NCBI GenBank assembly: GCA_903927775.1
Contig: CAIYOE010000171.1
Location: forward strand, 1 to 9,664
From: an uncultured Micrococcales bacterium
GTDB lineage: Bacteria > Actinomycetota > Actinomycetes > Actinomycetales > Microbacteriaceae
DNA length: 9,664 nucleotides
Reading direction: 5' to 3'
Part shown: in pieces, positions 1 through 6,428 of the stretch
How the letters are laid out: each line of letters opens with the position of its first letter
Position numbering within the stretch: the stretch's first letter is position 1
Notes under the pieces: model-generated
The model's input: the letters and a program-made list of their open reading frames with translations, nothing else
Told to the model about the DNA's origin: nothing
The model's database searches: none
Made by a program: the position numbers and the translations under genes

Positions 1-1
1 C

Positions 2-1327
2 GCAGCCGCTCTAAGGTCCGCGCAGCTGGGCAAAACTGTTGCTCTTATTGAGCGTGACAAACTTGGCGGAACCTGCCTTCACCGCGGTTGCATACCCACA
101 AAGGCCCTGTTACACGCAGCCGAGGTAGCCGACGTGACCAAGGAAGCAGCTGCATACGGTGTGAGCGCGTCTTTCAACGGCATCGACATGAACCAGGTCA
201 ACAAGTACCGCGATGGCATTGTGGACCGCCTTTTCAAAGGCCTAACCGGCTTGGTTGGCTCGAGCAAGAACATCACTTTTGTTGCTGGTGAGGGTCGCCT
301 AACCGGCCCAAAAACCATCACCGTAGGCGCCGACACCTACACGGGAACCAACATCGTTTTGGCAACTGGTTCATACAGCCGCTCGCTTCCTGGCCTTGAA
401 ATCGGCGGTCGCGTTATCACCTCGGAGCACGCGCTTCAGTTGAACTTCGTTCCAAACAAGGTCATTGTCTTGGGCGGTGGAGTAATCGGTGTTGAGTTCG
501 CATCGGTGTGGAAGTCCTTCGGTACCGATGTAACCATCGTCGAGGGTCTACCGAATCTAGTGCCAAACGAGGACCCAACCGTTAGCAAGGCACTTGAGCG
601 TGCTTTCCGCAAGCGCGGAATCAACTTCAAGACCGGCGTTCGCTTTAGTGGCGTTACCCAGAATGAAAATGGCGTAGTCGTGACCCTAGAAGACGGCACA
701 GTGCTAGACGCCGAGCTCATGTTGGTAGCAGTAGGCCGTGGACCAAACACCGCAGGCTTCGGTTACGAGGAGCAGGGCGTGACCATGGAGCGGGGTTGGG
801 TAATCACCAACGACCGCCTACAGACCAGCCTTCCTGGCGTCTACGCTGCGGGCGACATCGTGCCTGGACTTCAGTTAGCGCATCGCGGATTCCAACAGGG
901 CATCTTTATTGCCGAGGAAATCGCTGGCCTGAACCCACGAACCATCGACGAAAACGGAATCCCTAAGGTCACCTACTGCGAGCCAGAAATCGCCTCGGTA
1001 GGTTTGTCTCAGGCCAAGGCAGAAGAACTTTACGGCACCGAGAACGTAAGCACGTACGAATACAACCTAGGCGGAAACGGTAAGAGCCAGATTCTAGGCA
1101 CCGCCGGATTCATCAAGTTGGTTCGCAAGAACAACGGTCCTGTTGTTGGTGTCCACATGATCGGCTCTCGCGTAGGCGAGCAGATCGGCGAGGCCCAGCT
1201 AATTGTGAACTGGGAAGCCTATCCAGAAGACGTGGCTGCTCTCATCCATGCCCACCCAACCATGAACGAAGCTATCGGCGAGGCCCACTTGGCTCTAGCC
1301 GGCAAGCCACTTCACGCACACGCCTAA
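2..1327 (+). CDS. lpdA: Dihydrolipoyl dehydrogenase (E3), 5' end missing
   Basis: This flavoprotein reoxidises the dihydrolipoyl group of 2-oxoacid dehydrogenase E2 proteins, passing electrons through a redox disulfide and FAD to NAD+ in the cytoplasm. The frame is open from the left edge, so the start and the first FAD-binding GxGxxG (about 20-25 residues, judged from family length) lie outside; 441 codons are visible. Seen in order: the redox motif [13 protein letters not shown], with cysteines at 74-76 and 89-91; the NAD-binding stretch [13 protein letters not shown] (473-511); the second FAD motif AAGD (845-856); and the C-terminal catalytic HAHPTMNE, with His at 1253 and Glu at 1268. All key residues are present. 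The E2 gene follows after 32 bases with no terminator between, which suggests co-transcription. An internal GTG at 134 is in frame but lies after the redox disulfide, so it cannot be the true start. Other disulfide reductases (mercuric or mycothione reductase) are less likely given the CxxxxC context and the E2 neighbour. Confidence 0.96.
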   Translation, partial: AAALRSAQLGKTVALIERDKLGGTCLHRGCIPTKALLHAAEVADVTKEAAAYGVSASFNGIDMNQVNKYRDGIVDRLFKGLTGLVGSSKNITFVAGEGRLTGPKTITVGADTYTGTNIVLATGSYSRSLPGLEIGGRVITSEHALQLNFVPNKVIVLGGGVIGVEFASVWKSFGTDVTIVEGLPNLVPNEDPTVSKALERAFRKRGINFKTGVRFSGVTQNENGVVVTLEDGTVLDAELMLVAVGRGPNTAGFGYEEQGVTMERGWVITNDRLQTSLPGVYAAGDIVPGLQLAHRGFQQGIFIAEEIAGLNPRTIDENGIPKVTYCEPEIASVGLSQAKAEELYGTENVSTYEYNLGGNGKSQILGTAGFIKLVRKNNGPVVGVHMIGSRVGEQIGEAQLIVNWEAYPEDVAALIHAHPTMNEAIGEAHLALAGKPLHAHA

Positions 1328-1343
1328 GACTTAGACACGTTAC

Positions 1344-1350
1344 AAGGAGT
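1344..1350 (+). promoter_or_regulatory. Ribosome binding site of the E2 gene
   Basis: AAGGAGT lies 9 bases before the ATG at 1360. It is a near-ideal Shine-Dalgarno sequence and supports that start. It contrasts with lipB and RDD, which have no such sequence. Confidence 0.8.
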
Positions 1351-1359
1351 AAATCAATA

Positions 1360-2775
1360 ATGAGCGAAGTAACTCTTCCAGCCCTCGGTGAAAGCGTCAC
1401 CGAAGGCACCGTAACCCGTTGGCTCAAGAATGTGGGCGACACCGTGGCCGTAGACGAGCCACTGGTTGAGGTTTCCACCGACAAGGTTGACACCGAGATT
1501 CCATCGCCCGTTGCCGGTGTGCTTCAGCAGATCTTGGTGGCAGAAGACGAGACTGTTGCCGTTGGTGCAGTTTTGGCAATCATCGGCGACGGAGCCGCTG
1601 CTCCGGCAGCCCCGGCTGCCGCACCTGTTGAGGCGCCTGCTGCTCCGGTGGCTGCTCCGGTGGCTGCTCCGGTGGCAGCTCCTGTTGCACCTGCCGCCCC
1701 AGCGGTTGCACCAGTACAGGTTCCAACTTTCACTAGTCCGGTTGTAGCGGCACCTGTGGTTGCAGCACCGATTGTTACTGCGCCAGTGGTTGCCGCACCG
1801 GTTGTAGCGGCACCTGTGGTCGCGGCACCGATTGTTACTGCGCCTGTTGTTGCATCGCCTGTAGTTGCCAACTCGGACGCGAGCTACGTGACCCCTCTGG
1901 TTCGCAAACTCGCGAACGAAACTGGCGTTGACCTCAACACCGTTGTAGGTACCGGCGTAGGTGGCAGAATTCGCAAGGAGGATCTGCTTTCGGCTGCGAA
2001 CGGATCGGCTGGTTCTTCTGCAGCACCTGCTGCAGCTCACCAGGTTGTGGCATCTGCACTCCGCGGAACCACCGAGCCTATGTCACGCCTTCGCAAGGTG
2101 TTGGCAGAGCGCGCAGTGGCATCGATGGTCTCCAGCGCCCAGCTAACCACCGTGGTTGAGGTAGATGTAACCCGCGTTGCTCAACTGCGTGGCAAGGTTC
2201 AAAGTGCCTTCGTTGCCAAGAATGGCATCAAGCTGAACTTCATGCCGTTCTTCACTCTGGCTGCGGCGGAGGCACTAACCGCACACCCTAAGCTCAACGC
2301 TTCTATCGAGGGTGAGAACATTGTTTATCACGCCAGCGAGAACATCAGCTTCGCGGTAGACACCGAGCGTGGGTTACTGACTCCGGTAATCCGCGATGCT
2401 TCAACTCTGAACCTAAGTCAGATTGCGCTTCAGATCGCTGACATGGCTGCGCGTACCCGCGAGAACAAGCTGAAGCCAGACGAGCTCGGTGGAGGCACTT
2501 TCACTTTGACCAATACCGGTTCGCGTGGCGCGCTATTCGACACCCCGGTTGTGTTCCTGCCGCAGGTCGCGATTCTTGGCACTGGCGTTGTAACCAAGCG
2601 CGCAGCAGTTGTAACCGATGCCGAAGGCAACGAGTCGATCGCAATCCGCAGCATGGTGTACCTAGCCCTGAGCTATGACCACCGCTTGGTAGACGGTGCA
2701 GATGCCAGCCGATTCTTGGTGGATGTAAAGGCCCGTCTTGAGGCAGCAAACTTTGAGGCCAACCTGGGCCTTTAG
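1360..2775 (+). CDS. sucB: 2-oxoacid dehydrogenase E2 acyltransferase, one lipoyl domain
   Basis: This is the E2 core of the pyruvate and/or 2-oxoglutarate dehydrogenase complex. It moves the acyl group from its swinging lipoyl arm to CoA. Domains seen in the 471 residues: an N-terminal lipoyl domain (1-78) with the lipoylation site STDKVDTE, Lys42; an Ala/Pro/Val-rich linker (79-173); a peripheral-subunit binding domain (175-210, [10 protein letters not shown] to GRIRKEDLL) that docks E1/E3; and the acyltransferase domain (about 240-471) with the active-site motif DHRLVDG, His441 and Asp445. The family motif [11 protein letters not shown] is also present. Such genes are usually annotated sucB. 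However, in Corynebacterium and Mycobacterium the homologous E2 serves pyruvate dehydrogenase and is shared with a 2-oxoglutarate complex whose E1 carries its own succinyltransferase domain, so the substrate is unproven (dlaT/aceF are alternative names). Mycobacterial and corynebacterial homologues have two or three lipoyl domains; this one has a single domain. A strong RBS precedes it and a terminator follows. Confidence 0.93.
   Translation: MSEVTLPALGESVTEGTVTRWLKNVGDTVAVDEPLVEVSTDKVDTEIPSPVAGVLQQILVAEDETVAVGAVLAIIGDGAAAPAAPAAAPVEAPAAPVAAPVAAPVAAPVAPAAPAVAPVQVPTFTSPVVAAPVVAAPIVTAPVVAAPVVAAPVVAAPIVTAPVVASPVVANSDASYVTPLVRKLANETGVDLNTVVGTGVGGRIRKEDLLSAANGSAGSSAAPAAAHQVVASALRGTTEPMSRLRKVLAERAVASMVSSAQLTTVVEVDVTRVAQLRGKVQSAFVAKNGIKLNFMPFFTLAAAEALTAHPKLNASIEGENIVYHASENISFAVDTERGLLTPVIRDASTLNLSQIALQIADMAARTRENKLKPDELGGGTFTLTNTGSRGALFDTPVVFLPQVAILGTGVVTKRAAVVTDAEGNESIAIRSMVYLALSYDHRLVDGADASRFLVDVKARLEAANFEANLGL
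1639..1674 (+). repeat. 12-bp tandem repeat, three perfect copies, in E2 linker
   Basis: GCTGCTCCGGTG is repeated three times head to tail (1639-1650, 1651-1662, 1663-1674). It encodes three AAPV units of the flexible linker. A fourth AAPV unit follows with different codons, so the three perfect copies look like recent slippage products. Confidence 0.9.
1741..1860 (+). repeat. 60-bp tandem duplication in E2 linker
   Basis: Two adjacent 60-base blocks (1741-1800 and 1801-1860) match at 52 of 60 positions by hand alignment. The first 20 bases are identical, and mismatches concentrate toward the end. They encode twelve-residue-scale blocks of [10 protein letters not shown] units (residues 127-167). 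This region extends the linker between the lipoyl domain and the E3/E1-binding domain and probably sets the reach of the swinging arm. Confidence 0.88.
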
Positions 2776-2794
2776 GTTCGACAAACCATCACAA

Positions 2795-3487
2795 CTAAAA
2801 GTGCGGTCCCACTGGGGCCGCACTTTTTAGCTTCCAGTGGGATTGCACTTTGATCAGGTTGATCACCAAGACCTTCCCAGTCGCCAACTCACAATCCGGG
2901 CGCGCGACAATCTGCTCCACTCCCCCGAGTGCAACATCGTTGAGTACGATCCAGCTTTTTGGAAACCGATTCGTGGAATCGTCCCAGCTTCGGATCGAGT
3001 CCAACGAGTCGATCGATTCACGAATGCAGTTCGCAGTTTTTGCCGCTGGCGCTGCGGAGCCACTCGTAGTTGGCGACATATGTTCCTTGTGAAGTTGACC
3101 AATGGTCCTGGATGGCTCCTGTCTAGAGGGACTAGTTCCATCCCAGGCAATGCTCGGCGCGAAATTCGAGTTGGAAGAGGCAAGCATCGATGCCCCGACA
3201 GAAAGCCCTAGGACGCAGACGACCAGTGGTGTCCGGAGAAGTCCGAACCGGCCGCGTTGCCTAGACGAGAACTCACCGGGCGCAGGCTGGCTCACAAAGC
3301 CCGTGTCGTATACAAAGTCGTCAGGTCTAGACGACCTAGAAACGCGCAATCGCGGCGAACTGGCGTGTGTTTCATCATTCTGAACCAAGAAAGACCGGAA
3401 ACCAACCCTTTGAATATCCAAAACGGAATTAGTCGACTCACTCAAGTGGACCAAACCCGATAGCTTGCTAAACGAACGAACCCTCAT
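2795..3487 (-). CDS. Unrecognised single-pass membrane protein
   Basis: I do not recognise this protein. From the ATG at 3487 it has 230 residues: a polar, Ser/Arg-rich N-terminal part (1-80); one hydrophobic segment at about 82-104 (LLRTPLVVCVLGLSVGASML) flanked by Arg on its N-terminal side; and a C-terminal part (105-230) that would face outside by the positive-inside rule. That part starts with a low-complexity Ser/Thr/Pro/Ala stretch and continues with a more ordered-looking domain holding Cys154 and Cys199, possibly a disulfide. Its stop (2795-2797) lies at the foot of the E2 terminator, so the last eight residues are encoded by the hairpin. The start is uncertain: no clear Shine-Dalgarno precedes 3487, and an in-frame ATG at 3550 would add 21 residues. 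Neighbours are lipoate and dehydrogenase genes, but nothing ties it to them. Support for coding comes from the uninterrupted frame and the well-placed membrane segment; the competing plus-strand frames are shorter and lack domain-like features. Confidence 0.6.
   Translation of the reverse strand: MRVRSFSKLSGLVHLSESTNSVLDIQRVGFRSFLVQNDETHASSPRLRVSRSSRPDDFVYDTGFVSQPAPGEFSSRQRGRFGLLRTPLVVCVLGLSVGASMLASSNSNFAPSIAWDGTSPSRQEPSRTIGQLHKEHMSPTTSGSAAPAAKTANCIRESIDSLDSIRSWDDSTNRFPKSWIVLNDVALGGVEQIVARPDCELATGKVLVINLIKVQSHWKLKSAAPVGPHF
2797..2828 (+). terminator. Rho-independent terminator after the E2 gene
   Basis: The left arm (2797-2810) and right arm (2814-2827) pair over 14 base pairs around a 3-base ACT loop, with one U-G wobble (2807 with 2817). 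The stem starts with AAAA and ends in a run of five T. It begins 21 bases after the E2 stop codon. On the opposite strand the wobble becomes an A-C mismatch, so the hairpin fits the rightward transcript better. Confidence 0.88.
2798..2851 (+). other. Alternative 18-bp RNA stem competing with the terminator
   Basis: The left terminator arm AAAGTGCGGTCCCACTGG (2798-2815) can also pair along its full length with CCAGTGGGATTGCACTTT (2834-2851). Sixteen pairs are Watson-Crick and two are G-U, and the loop is 18 bases. Using this stem would remove the left arm from the terminator hairpin. The two G-U pairs exist only in RNA of the rightward transcript. The pairing is seen; a regulatory role is inference, and a decayed duplicate of a terminator arm would look the same. 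Confidence 0.5.
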
Positions 3488-3538
3488 AGCAATATCAAAC
3501 GAATCAAGACACCCGAAAATCCGCTCCGAGCGATAACT

Positions 3539-3608
3539 GGGGATAACCATCCCTGTTGAAAAGTTACACTTAAGCAATGACTGATTTTTTAGTTGCTGGG
3601 TTATCCCC
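3539..3608. repeat. 10-bp inverted repeat bracketing the lipB promoter
   Basis: GGGGATAACC (3539-3548) and its exact reverse complement GGTTATCCCC (3599-3608) lie 60 bases apart, centre to centre. The left arm covers the likely -35 area of lipB and the right arm lies in codons 8-11. A further direct copy of GATAAC sits at 3532-3537, 10 bases before the one in the left arm. This could be a paired operator or chance. Confidence 0.4.
3542..3577 (+). promoter_or_regulatory. Leaderless promoter of lipB
   Basis: The -10 hexamer TACACT (3565-3570) ends six bases before the lipB ATG, so transcription would start at or next to the A of the start codon (3577). No Shine-Dalgarno is present in the preceding bases (TTAAGCA). 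A 17-base spacing puts the -35 at GATAAC (3542-3547), which is a poor match. Leaderless mRNAs are common in Actinobacteria; this assignment is inferred from spacing. Confidence 0.6.
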
Positions 3609-4215
3609 CAACTACGTCTCCTACGACGATGGGCTGACTCTTCAGCGCGAAATTCACTCTCAAGTTTCGAAAAACGAACGTGACAACACCGTAATTTTGC
3701 TCGAACACCTACCGGTCTACACAGCCGGTAAGCGAACCGAAGGTGAAGAACTCCCCAAAGATGGAACACCTGTTGTAGAAACAGATCGTGGAGGAAAAAT
3801 CACCTGGCACGGCCCCGGACAGCTAGTGGGATATCCCATAATGCGCCTACCACGACCAATTGATGTTGTCGGCTATGTTCGTTGGCTCGAGCAGGTGCTG
3901 ATCGACACCATCGCTGATTTTGGTCTTCACACCGAACGAGTTGCTGGGCGCAGCGGAGTTTGGGCGCCGACCGGCGACGGGAACCACGTCAAGTTGGCGG
4001 CCATAGGAATCAGGGTCGCAGACCACACCGCAATGCACGGATTCGCCCTGAACTGCAACAACTCGCTTGAGCCCTACGAAACCATCATCGCCTGCGGCAT
4101 CAAAGATGCCAAGACCTCAACGTTGAGCGAACTGCTTGGCAAGGAAATAACCCCAGCAATGGCCGCAGATCGCGTCCAGCTCCATCTGAACCAAATCACA
4201 AAGGTTGACGCATGA
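3577..4215 (+). CDS. lipB: Octanoyl-[acyl carrier protein] transferase (lipoate biosynthesis)
   Basis: LipB transfers octanoate from acyl carrier protein to the lipoyl-domain lysine of E2 proteins and GcvH, the first step of lipoate assembly, in the cytoplasm. The 212 residues match the family's usual length. Seen: the signature [17 protein letters not shown] (71-87) with His78; the catalytic lysine in [10 protein letters not shown] (Lys139); [12 protein letters not shown] (156-167); and the nucleophilic cysteine in IIACGIKD (Cys173), followed by TSTLSELLG. All catalytic residues are intact. The ATG at 3577 is chosen because the N-terminus reaches the expected length and a -10 box lies six bases before it. 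The gene overlaps lipA by four bases (ATGA), so the two products are probably made in a coupled way. Its likely local target, the E2 lipoyl domain, is encoded about 0.8 kb upstream. Confidence 0.96.
   Translation: MTDFLVAGLSPNYVSYDDGLTLQREIHSQVSKNERDNTVILLEHLPVYTAGKRTEGEELPKDGTPVVETDRGGKITWHGPGQLVGYPIMRLPRPIDVVGYVRWLEQVLIDTIADFGLHTERVAGRSGVWAPTGDGNHVKLAAIGIRVADHTAMHGFALNCNNSLEPYETIIACGIKDAKTSTLSELLGKEITPAMAADRVQLHLNQITKVDA
4200..4204 (+). promoter_or_regulatory. Ribosome binding site of lipA inside lipB
   Basis: AAAGG lies seven bases before the lipA ATG at 4212, inside the last codons of lipB. Together with the ATGA overlap it supports that start and coupled translation. Confidence 0.6.
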
Positions 4216-5198
4216 CCGATTTGCCTGCACCAAAGAAGATGCTCCGTATCGAGGCAAGGAATGCCGAAGTGCCGATCGAACGCAAACCTTCGTGGATTAA
4301 GACAACAGCAAAAATGGGTCCCGAATATCAGGCTCTTCAGAAGATGGTCAAGGGGGAAAACCTACACACTGTTTGCCAGGAGGCGGGTTGCCCTAACATT
4401 TTTGAGTGCTGGGAAGACCGTGAAGCCACATTCCTAATCGGAGGATCGCAATGCACTCGTCGTTGCGATTTCTGCCAGATTGACACTGGAAAGCCGGATG
4501 CCTTTGATTCCGACGAACCCCGCCGGGTTGGCGAGTCCGTTGCCAAGATGCAGTTGCGGTACGCAACAGTTACAGGGGTAGCCCGAGACGACCTGCCAGA
4601 CGAAGGAGCCTGGCTCTACGCAGAGACTATTCGCCAAATCCACAAGCAATCACCCGGAACCGGTGTCGAGATCCTGGTACCGGATTTCTCTGGCAAGCCA
4701 GAGTTGCTTCAGCAGGTATTCGATGCCCAGCCACAAGTTTTCGCTCATAATCTAGAAACCGTTCCCCGCATCTTCAAGGAGATTCGTCCGGCCTTCCGTT
4801 ACGACCGTTCGCTAAACGTAATCACTCAGGCACGCAATGCGGGTATGGTTACCAAATCAAACCTGATCTTGGGAATGGGTGAAACCATCGATGAAATTCG
4901 CGAGGCTCTCCAGGACCTTCACGATGCTGGCACTGATATCATCACCATCACTCAGTACCTGCGCCCTTCGGTTCGTCACCACCCGGTAACCCGGTGGGTC
5001 AAACCAGAAGAATTCGTCTCGCTAAAAGAGGAAGCCGAGGCGATGGGCTACCTAGGTGTGCTGAGCGGGCCACTCGTTAGAAGCTCATACCGAGCCGGCC
5101 GCCTTTGGGCTCAAAGCATGGTGGCCAAGGGCCGCGAAGTTCCGGAAAATTTGAAGCACCTCGCTGATGCCGCGCTTGGCTTTAGCCAGGCTGTCTAA
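4212..5198 (+). CDS. lipA: Lipoyl synthase, radical SAM
   Basis: LipA inserts two sulfur atoms into the protein-bound octanoyl chain (C6 and C8) to finish the lipoyl cofactor, using S-adenosylmethionine and two [4Fe-4S] clusters. The 328 residues are full length. Seen: the auxiliary-cluster motif [12 protein letters not shown] (Cys55, Cys60, Cys66); the radical SAM motif CTRRCDFC (Cys81, Cys85, Cys88); the radical SAM barrel with NLILGMGET; and the C-terminal RSSY (290-293), whose serine ligates the auxiliary cluster in known LipA structures. Nothing required is missing. The start overlaps the lipB stop as ATGA. LipB supplies the octanoylated substrate, so the two-gene unit holds the complete endogenous lipoylation route. 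No salvage ligase (LplA) is visible in the window. The 3' end contains the probable promoter of the next gene. Confidence 0.97.
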   Translation: MTDLPAPKKMLRIEARNAEVPIERKPSWIKTTAKMGPEYQALQKMVKGENLHTVCQEAGCPNIFECWEDREATFLIGGSQCTRRCDFCQIDTGKPDAFDSDEPRRVGESVAKMQLRYATVTGVARDDLPDEGAWLYAETIRQIHKQSPGTGVEILVPDFSGKPELLQQVFDAQPQVFAHNLETVPRIFKEIRPAFRYDRSLNVITQARNAGMVTKSNLILGMGETIDEIREALQDLHDAGTDIITITQYLRPSVRHHPVTRWVKPEEFVSLKEEAEAMGYLGVLSGPLVRSSYRAGRLWAQSMVAKGREVPENLKHLADAALGFSQAV

Positions 5199-5215
5199 AA
5201 GATAGGCTTGAGGGA
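5181..5215 (+). promoter_or_regulatory. Leaderless promoter of the DUF4191 gene
   Basis: The -10 hexamer TAGGCT (5203-5208) ends six bases before the ATG at 5215, the same spacing as at lipB. A weak -35 candidate, TTTAGC (5181-5186), sits 16 bases upstream inside lipA. GAGGG directly abuts the ATG with no spacer, so it is unlikely to work as a Shine-Dalgarno. The gene may therefore have its own start site besides read-through from lipA. Confidence 0.5.
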
Positions 5216-5904
5216 TGGCTAAAGACACTAACAAAGAACCTGGGCGCTTCACCCAGATCTGGCGCATTTGGAAACTGACCATCGCTAGCGACAAAAAGGC
5301 TCTGCCATATTCGTTGCTCGGATTAGTTGGCGCCCTTGCGATAGGCATAGCACTTTCAGTGGTATCAGCATCTGCTGGGATCTTGGCGCAAATCGCCTGG
5401 ATTGTTACAGCGGTTTTGGGAGGTGTGCTTGCGTTTAGCATCATCCTTAGCAAGCGAGCCGAAGCCGTTGCCTATGGTCGCATCGAAGGCCAGCCGGGGG
5501 CTGTCGGCGCGGTTTTGTCATCGGCGCTGAAACGCGGTTGGAGCGGAACCGAGGAGCCTGTAAACGTGAACCCACGCACTCAAGATTTGGTTTACCGTGT
5601 GTCGGGTCCTGGCGGAATTGTCCTCATTGCCGAGGGGCACCGCAGCAGTGTTTCGCGCCTGGTTGAAGAAGAAAAGCGCAAGCTTTCCAAAGTGACTGCC
5701 GGAGTACCTGTCACCGTGCTTTGGGTCTGCTCCGACGAGCACTCAGTGAAACTTAGCCAAGTTAGCTCTCAAATTTTCAAGTTGAAGAAGACTCTAAAGC
5801 GCGCCGAAATCTCCGAGGTAAACAAGCGTCTGGCAACCATGAAGATGGCGTTACCTGTTCCAAAGGGAATCGACCCTCAGCGAATGAGAACCCAGCGTCG
5901 ATAA
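5215..5904 (+). CDS. DUF4191 family membrane protein
   Basis: This 229-residue protein has the layout of the actinobacterial DUF4191 family, whose function is not known. A short basic N-terminus (1-30, containing IWRIWKLT) precedes two membrane helices at about 31-51 and 56-78, joined by a short turn. The remaining 150 residues form a hydrophilic, Lys/Arg-rich cytoplasmic domain, probably with helical stretches (146-162 and 185-212). Both termini should face the cytoplasm by the positive-inside rule. No enzyme motif is visible. Its position directly after lipA recurs in Actinobacteria, but a role in lipoate metabolism has not been shown to my knowledge. It starts 16 bases after the lipA stop, with a probable leaderless promoter of its own, and ends at a shared terminator. 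The family call rests on recognition of sequence style plus gene order. Confidence 0.85.
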   Translation: MAKDTNKEPGRFTQIWRIWKLTIASDKKALPYSLLGLVGALAIGIALSVVSASAGILAQIAWIVTAVLGGVLAFSIILSKRAEAVAYGRIEGQPGAVGAVLSSALKRGWSGTEEPVNVNPRTQDLVYRVSGPGGIVLIAEGHRSSVSRLVEEEKRKLSKVTAGVPVTVLWVCSDEHSVKLSQVSSQIFKLKKTLKRAEISEVNKRLATMKMALPVPKGIDPQRMRTQRR

Positions 5905-5920
5905 CTAGCGTTCAACCCAC

Positions 5921-5951
5921 AGAAAAACCTCGCCCCTGGCGAGGTTTTTCT
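5921..5951. terminator. Bidirectional terminator between DUF4191 and RDD genes
   Basis: AGAAAAACCTCG (5921-5932) pairs perfectly with CGAGGTTTTTCT (5940-5951) over 12 base pairs. Two more C-G pairs can form in the CCCCTGG loop. The A-run on one side and T-run on the other make it work on both strands, fitting two convergent genes that end at 5904 and 5957. Confidence 0.9.
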
Positions 5952-5956
5952 ACTTC

Positions 5957-6355
5957 TTAGATTCTTACCAAAACCGTGCCGGCGGCTTTGTCATGTAGCC
6001 CGCGATTGTCGGCATCCCAGACCGCGACCGGAATAACCATCAGCAAGAGCACCGTTCGGATGAGGCTGCGCCAGAAACCGTTCCAGAGGCCGTCGAGCCG
6101 CCGCACCGCAATGAGACACAAACGCATTCCGATTGAGTAACCGAGCGTCGCTATAAGCACCCACTGCATTAACCCGAAGGCGGCGAGTGTGAAATCATTA
6201 GAACCACCGAAAAAAGCAATGCTGAACAACCAGGCAATCCCCCAGTCGATGAAAATCGCCAGGATGCGTCTTGGCATTCGAGCCAGACTTCCAGGTCCGT
6301 TTTCGGGAAGGCCCAAGCGCTCTCCGGCCCATCGCTGGTTATTCTCTGAAGTCAT
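5957..6355 (-). CDS. RDD family membrane protein
   Basis: This 132-residue protein belongs to the RDD family of small integral membrane proteins. Some members act in ion or compatible-solute transport, but the role of this actinobacterial type is not established. Seen: a polar N-terminus (1-28); the first helix starting with [12 protein letters not shown] (29-40), which carries the conserved Arg and Asp; a second helix at about 56-77; a third at about 98-113; and the C-terminal family signature [14 protein letters not shown] (118-131) with the second conserved Asp. Length and helix count fit the short RDD group. The ATG at 6355 is supported by a -10 box six bases upstream. It is convergent with DUF4191 and divergent from glnA. 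RDD proteins are commonly found beside glnA in Actinobacteria, and here the two share a 134-base intergenic region with operator-like sequences. Confidence 0.88.
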   Translation of the reverse strand: MTSENNQRWAGERLGLPENGPGSLARMPRRILAIFIDWGIAWLFSIAFFGGSNDFTLAAFGLMQWVLIATLGYSIGMRLCLIAVRRLDGLWNGFWRSLIRTVLLLMVIPVAVWDADNRGLHDKAAGTVLVRI

Positions 6356-6367
6356 GCAACAAGACTA
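6356..6367 (-). promoter_or_regulatory. Leaderless promoter (-10 box) of the RDD gene
   Basis: Read on the minus strand, TAGTCT (6367-6362) is followed by TGTTGC and then the ATG. The -10 box again ends six bases before the start codon. There is no Shine-Dalgarno. The -35 region would fall around 6385-6390, within or beside the 6373-6389 palindrome. Confidence 0.55.
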
Positions 6368-6372
6368 AGCGC

Positions 6373-6389
6373 AGAATGTTTTACATTCT
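6373..6389. promoter_or_regulatory. 17-bp palindrome, possible operator
   Basis: AGAATGT and ACATTCT form a perfect 7-bp inverted repeat around TTT. It lies between the -10 and presumed -35 of the RDD gene and about 50-70 bases upstream of the likely glnA start site. A dimeric regulator bound here would be expected to block RDD and could affect glnA. The regulator is unknown. Confidence 0.4.
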
Positions 6390-6395
6390 CGAAAC
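6380..6395 (+). promoter_or_regulatory. GlnR-like binding site upstream of glnA
   Basis: TTTAC, six bases, then GAAAC matches the actinobacterial GlnR box pattern (GTnAC-n6-GAAAC) except for the first base. It is centred about 53 bases before the inferred glnA transcription start, a usual distance for an activator. glnA is a known GlnR target in Streptomyces and mycobacteria. Only one a/b pair is seen; the flanking half-sites do not match. No GlnR gene is in the window. Confidence 0.4.
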
Positions 6396-6428
6396 ACAAG
6401 GTAGGCCTGCCCACATTCAAACGGCAGG

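Noticed and set aside
134..1327. GTG at 134 as the start of lpdA
   Set aside because: The frame is open upstream to the window edge and encodes the redox-active CLHRGC motif before this codon, so the gene begins outside the window.
1639..1860. Spaced repeats as a CRISPR-like array
   Set aside because: The repeats are in frame, abut without unique spacers, and code for the E2 linker.
1524..1871. Leftward Ala/Thr/Gly-repeat frame resembling a low-complexity secreted protein
   Set aside because: It is composed entirely of the antisense of the E2 linker repeats and has no signal peptide or ribosome site.
1354..2040. Leftward 228-codon frame with Arg/Asn/Cys-rich repeats opposite the E2 gene
   Set aside because: Its repeats are the reverse complement of the Ala/Pro/Val linker codons of a well-supported E2 gene, so it is a shadow.
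2837..3383. Rightward frames of 80-124 codons between the E2 gene and lipB
   Set aside because: They are shorter than the opposite-strand frame, have no membrane segment or motif, no clear ribosome site, and start directly after a strong terminator.
3488..3769. Extension of the leftward membrane protein gene back to 3769
   Set aside because: It would run through the lipB start and 190 bases of lipB coding sequence. The extra residues are Arg/Cys/Leu-rich without domain character, as expected of an antisense shadow. The ATG at 3550 remains possible but is weaker than 3487.
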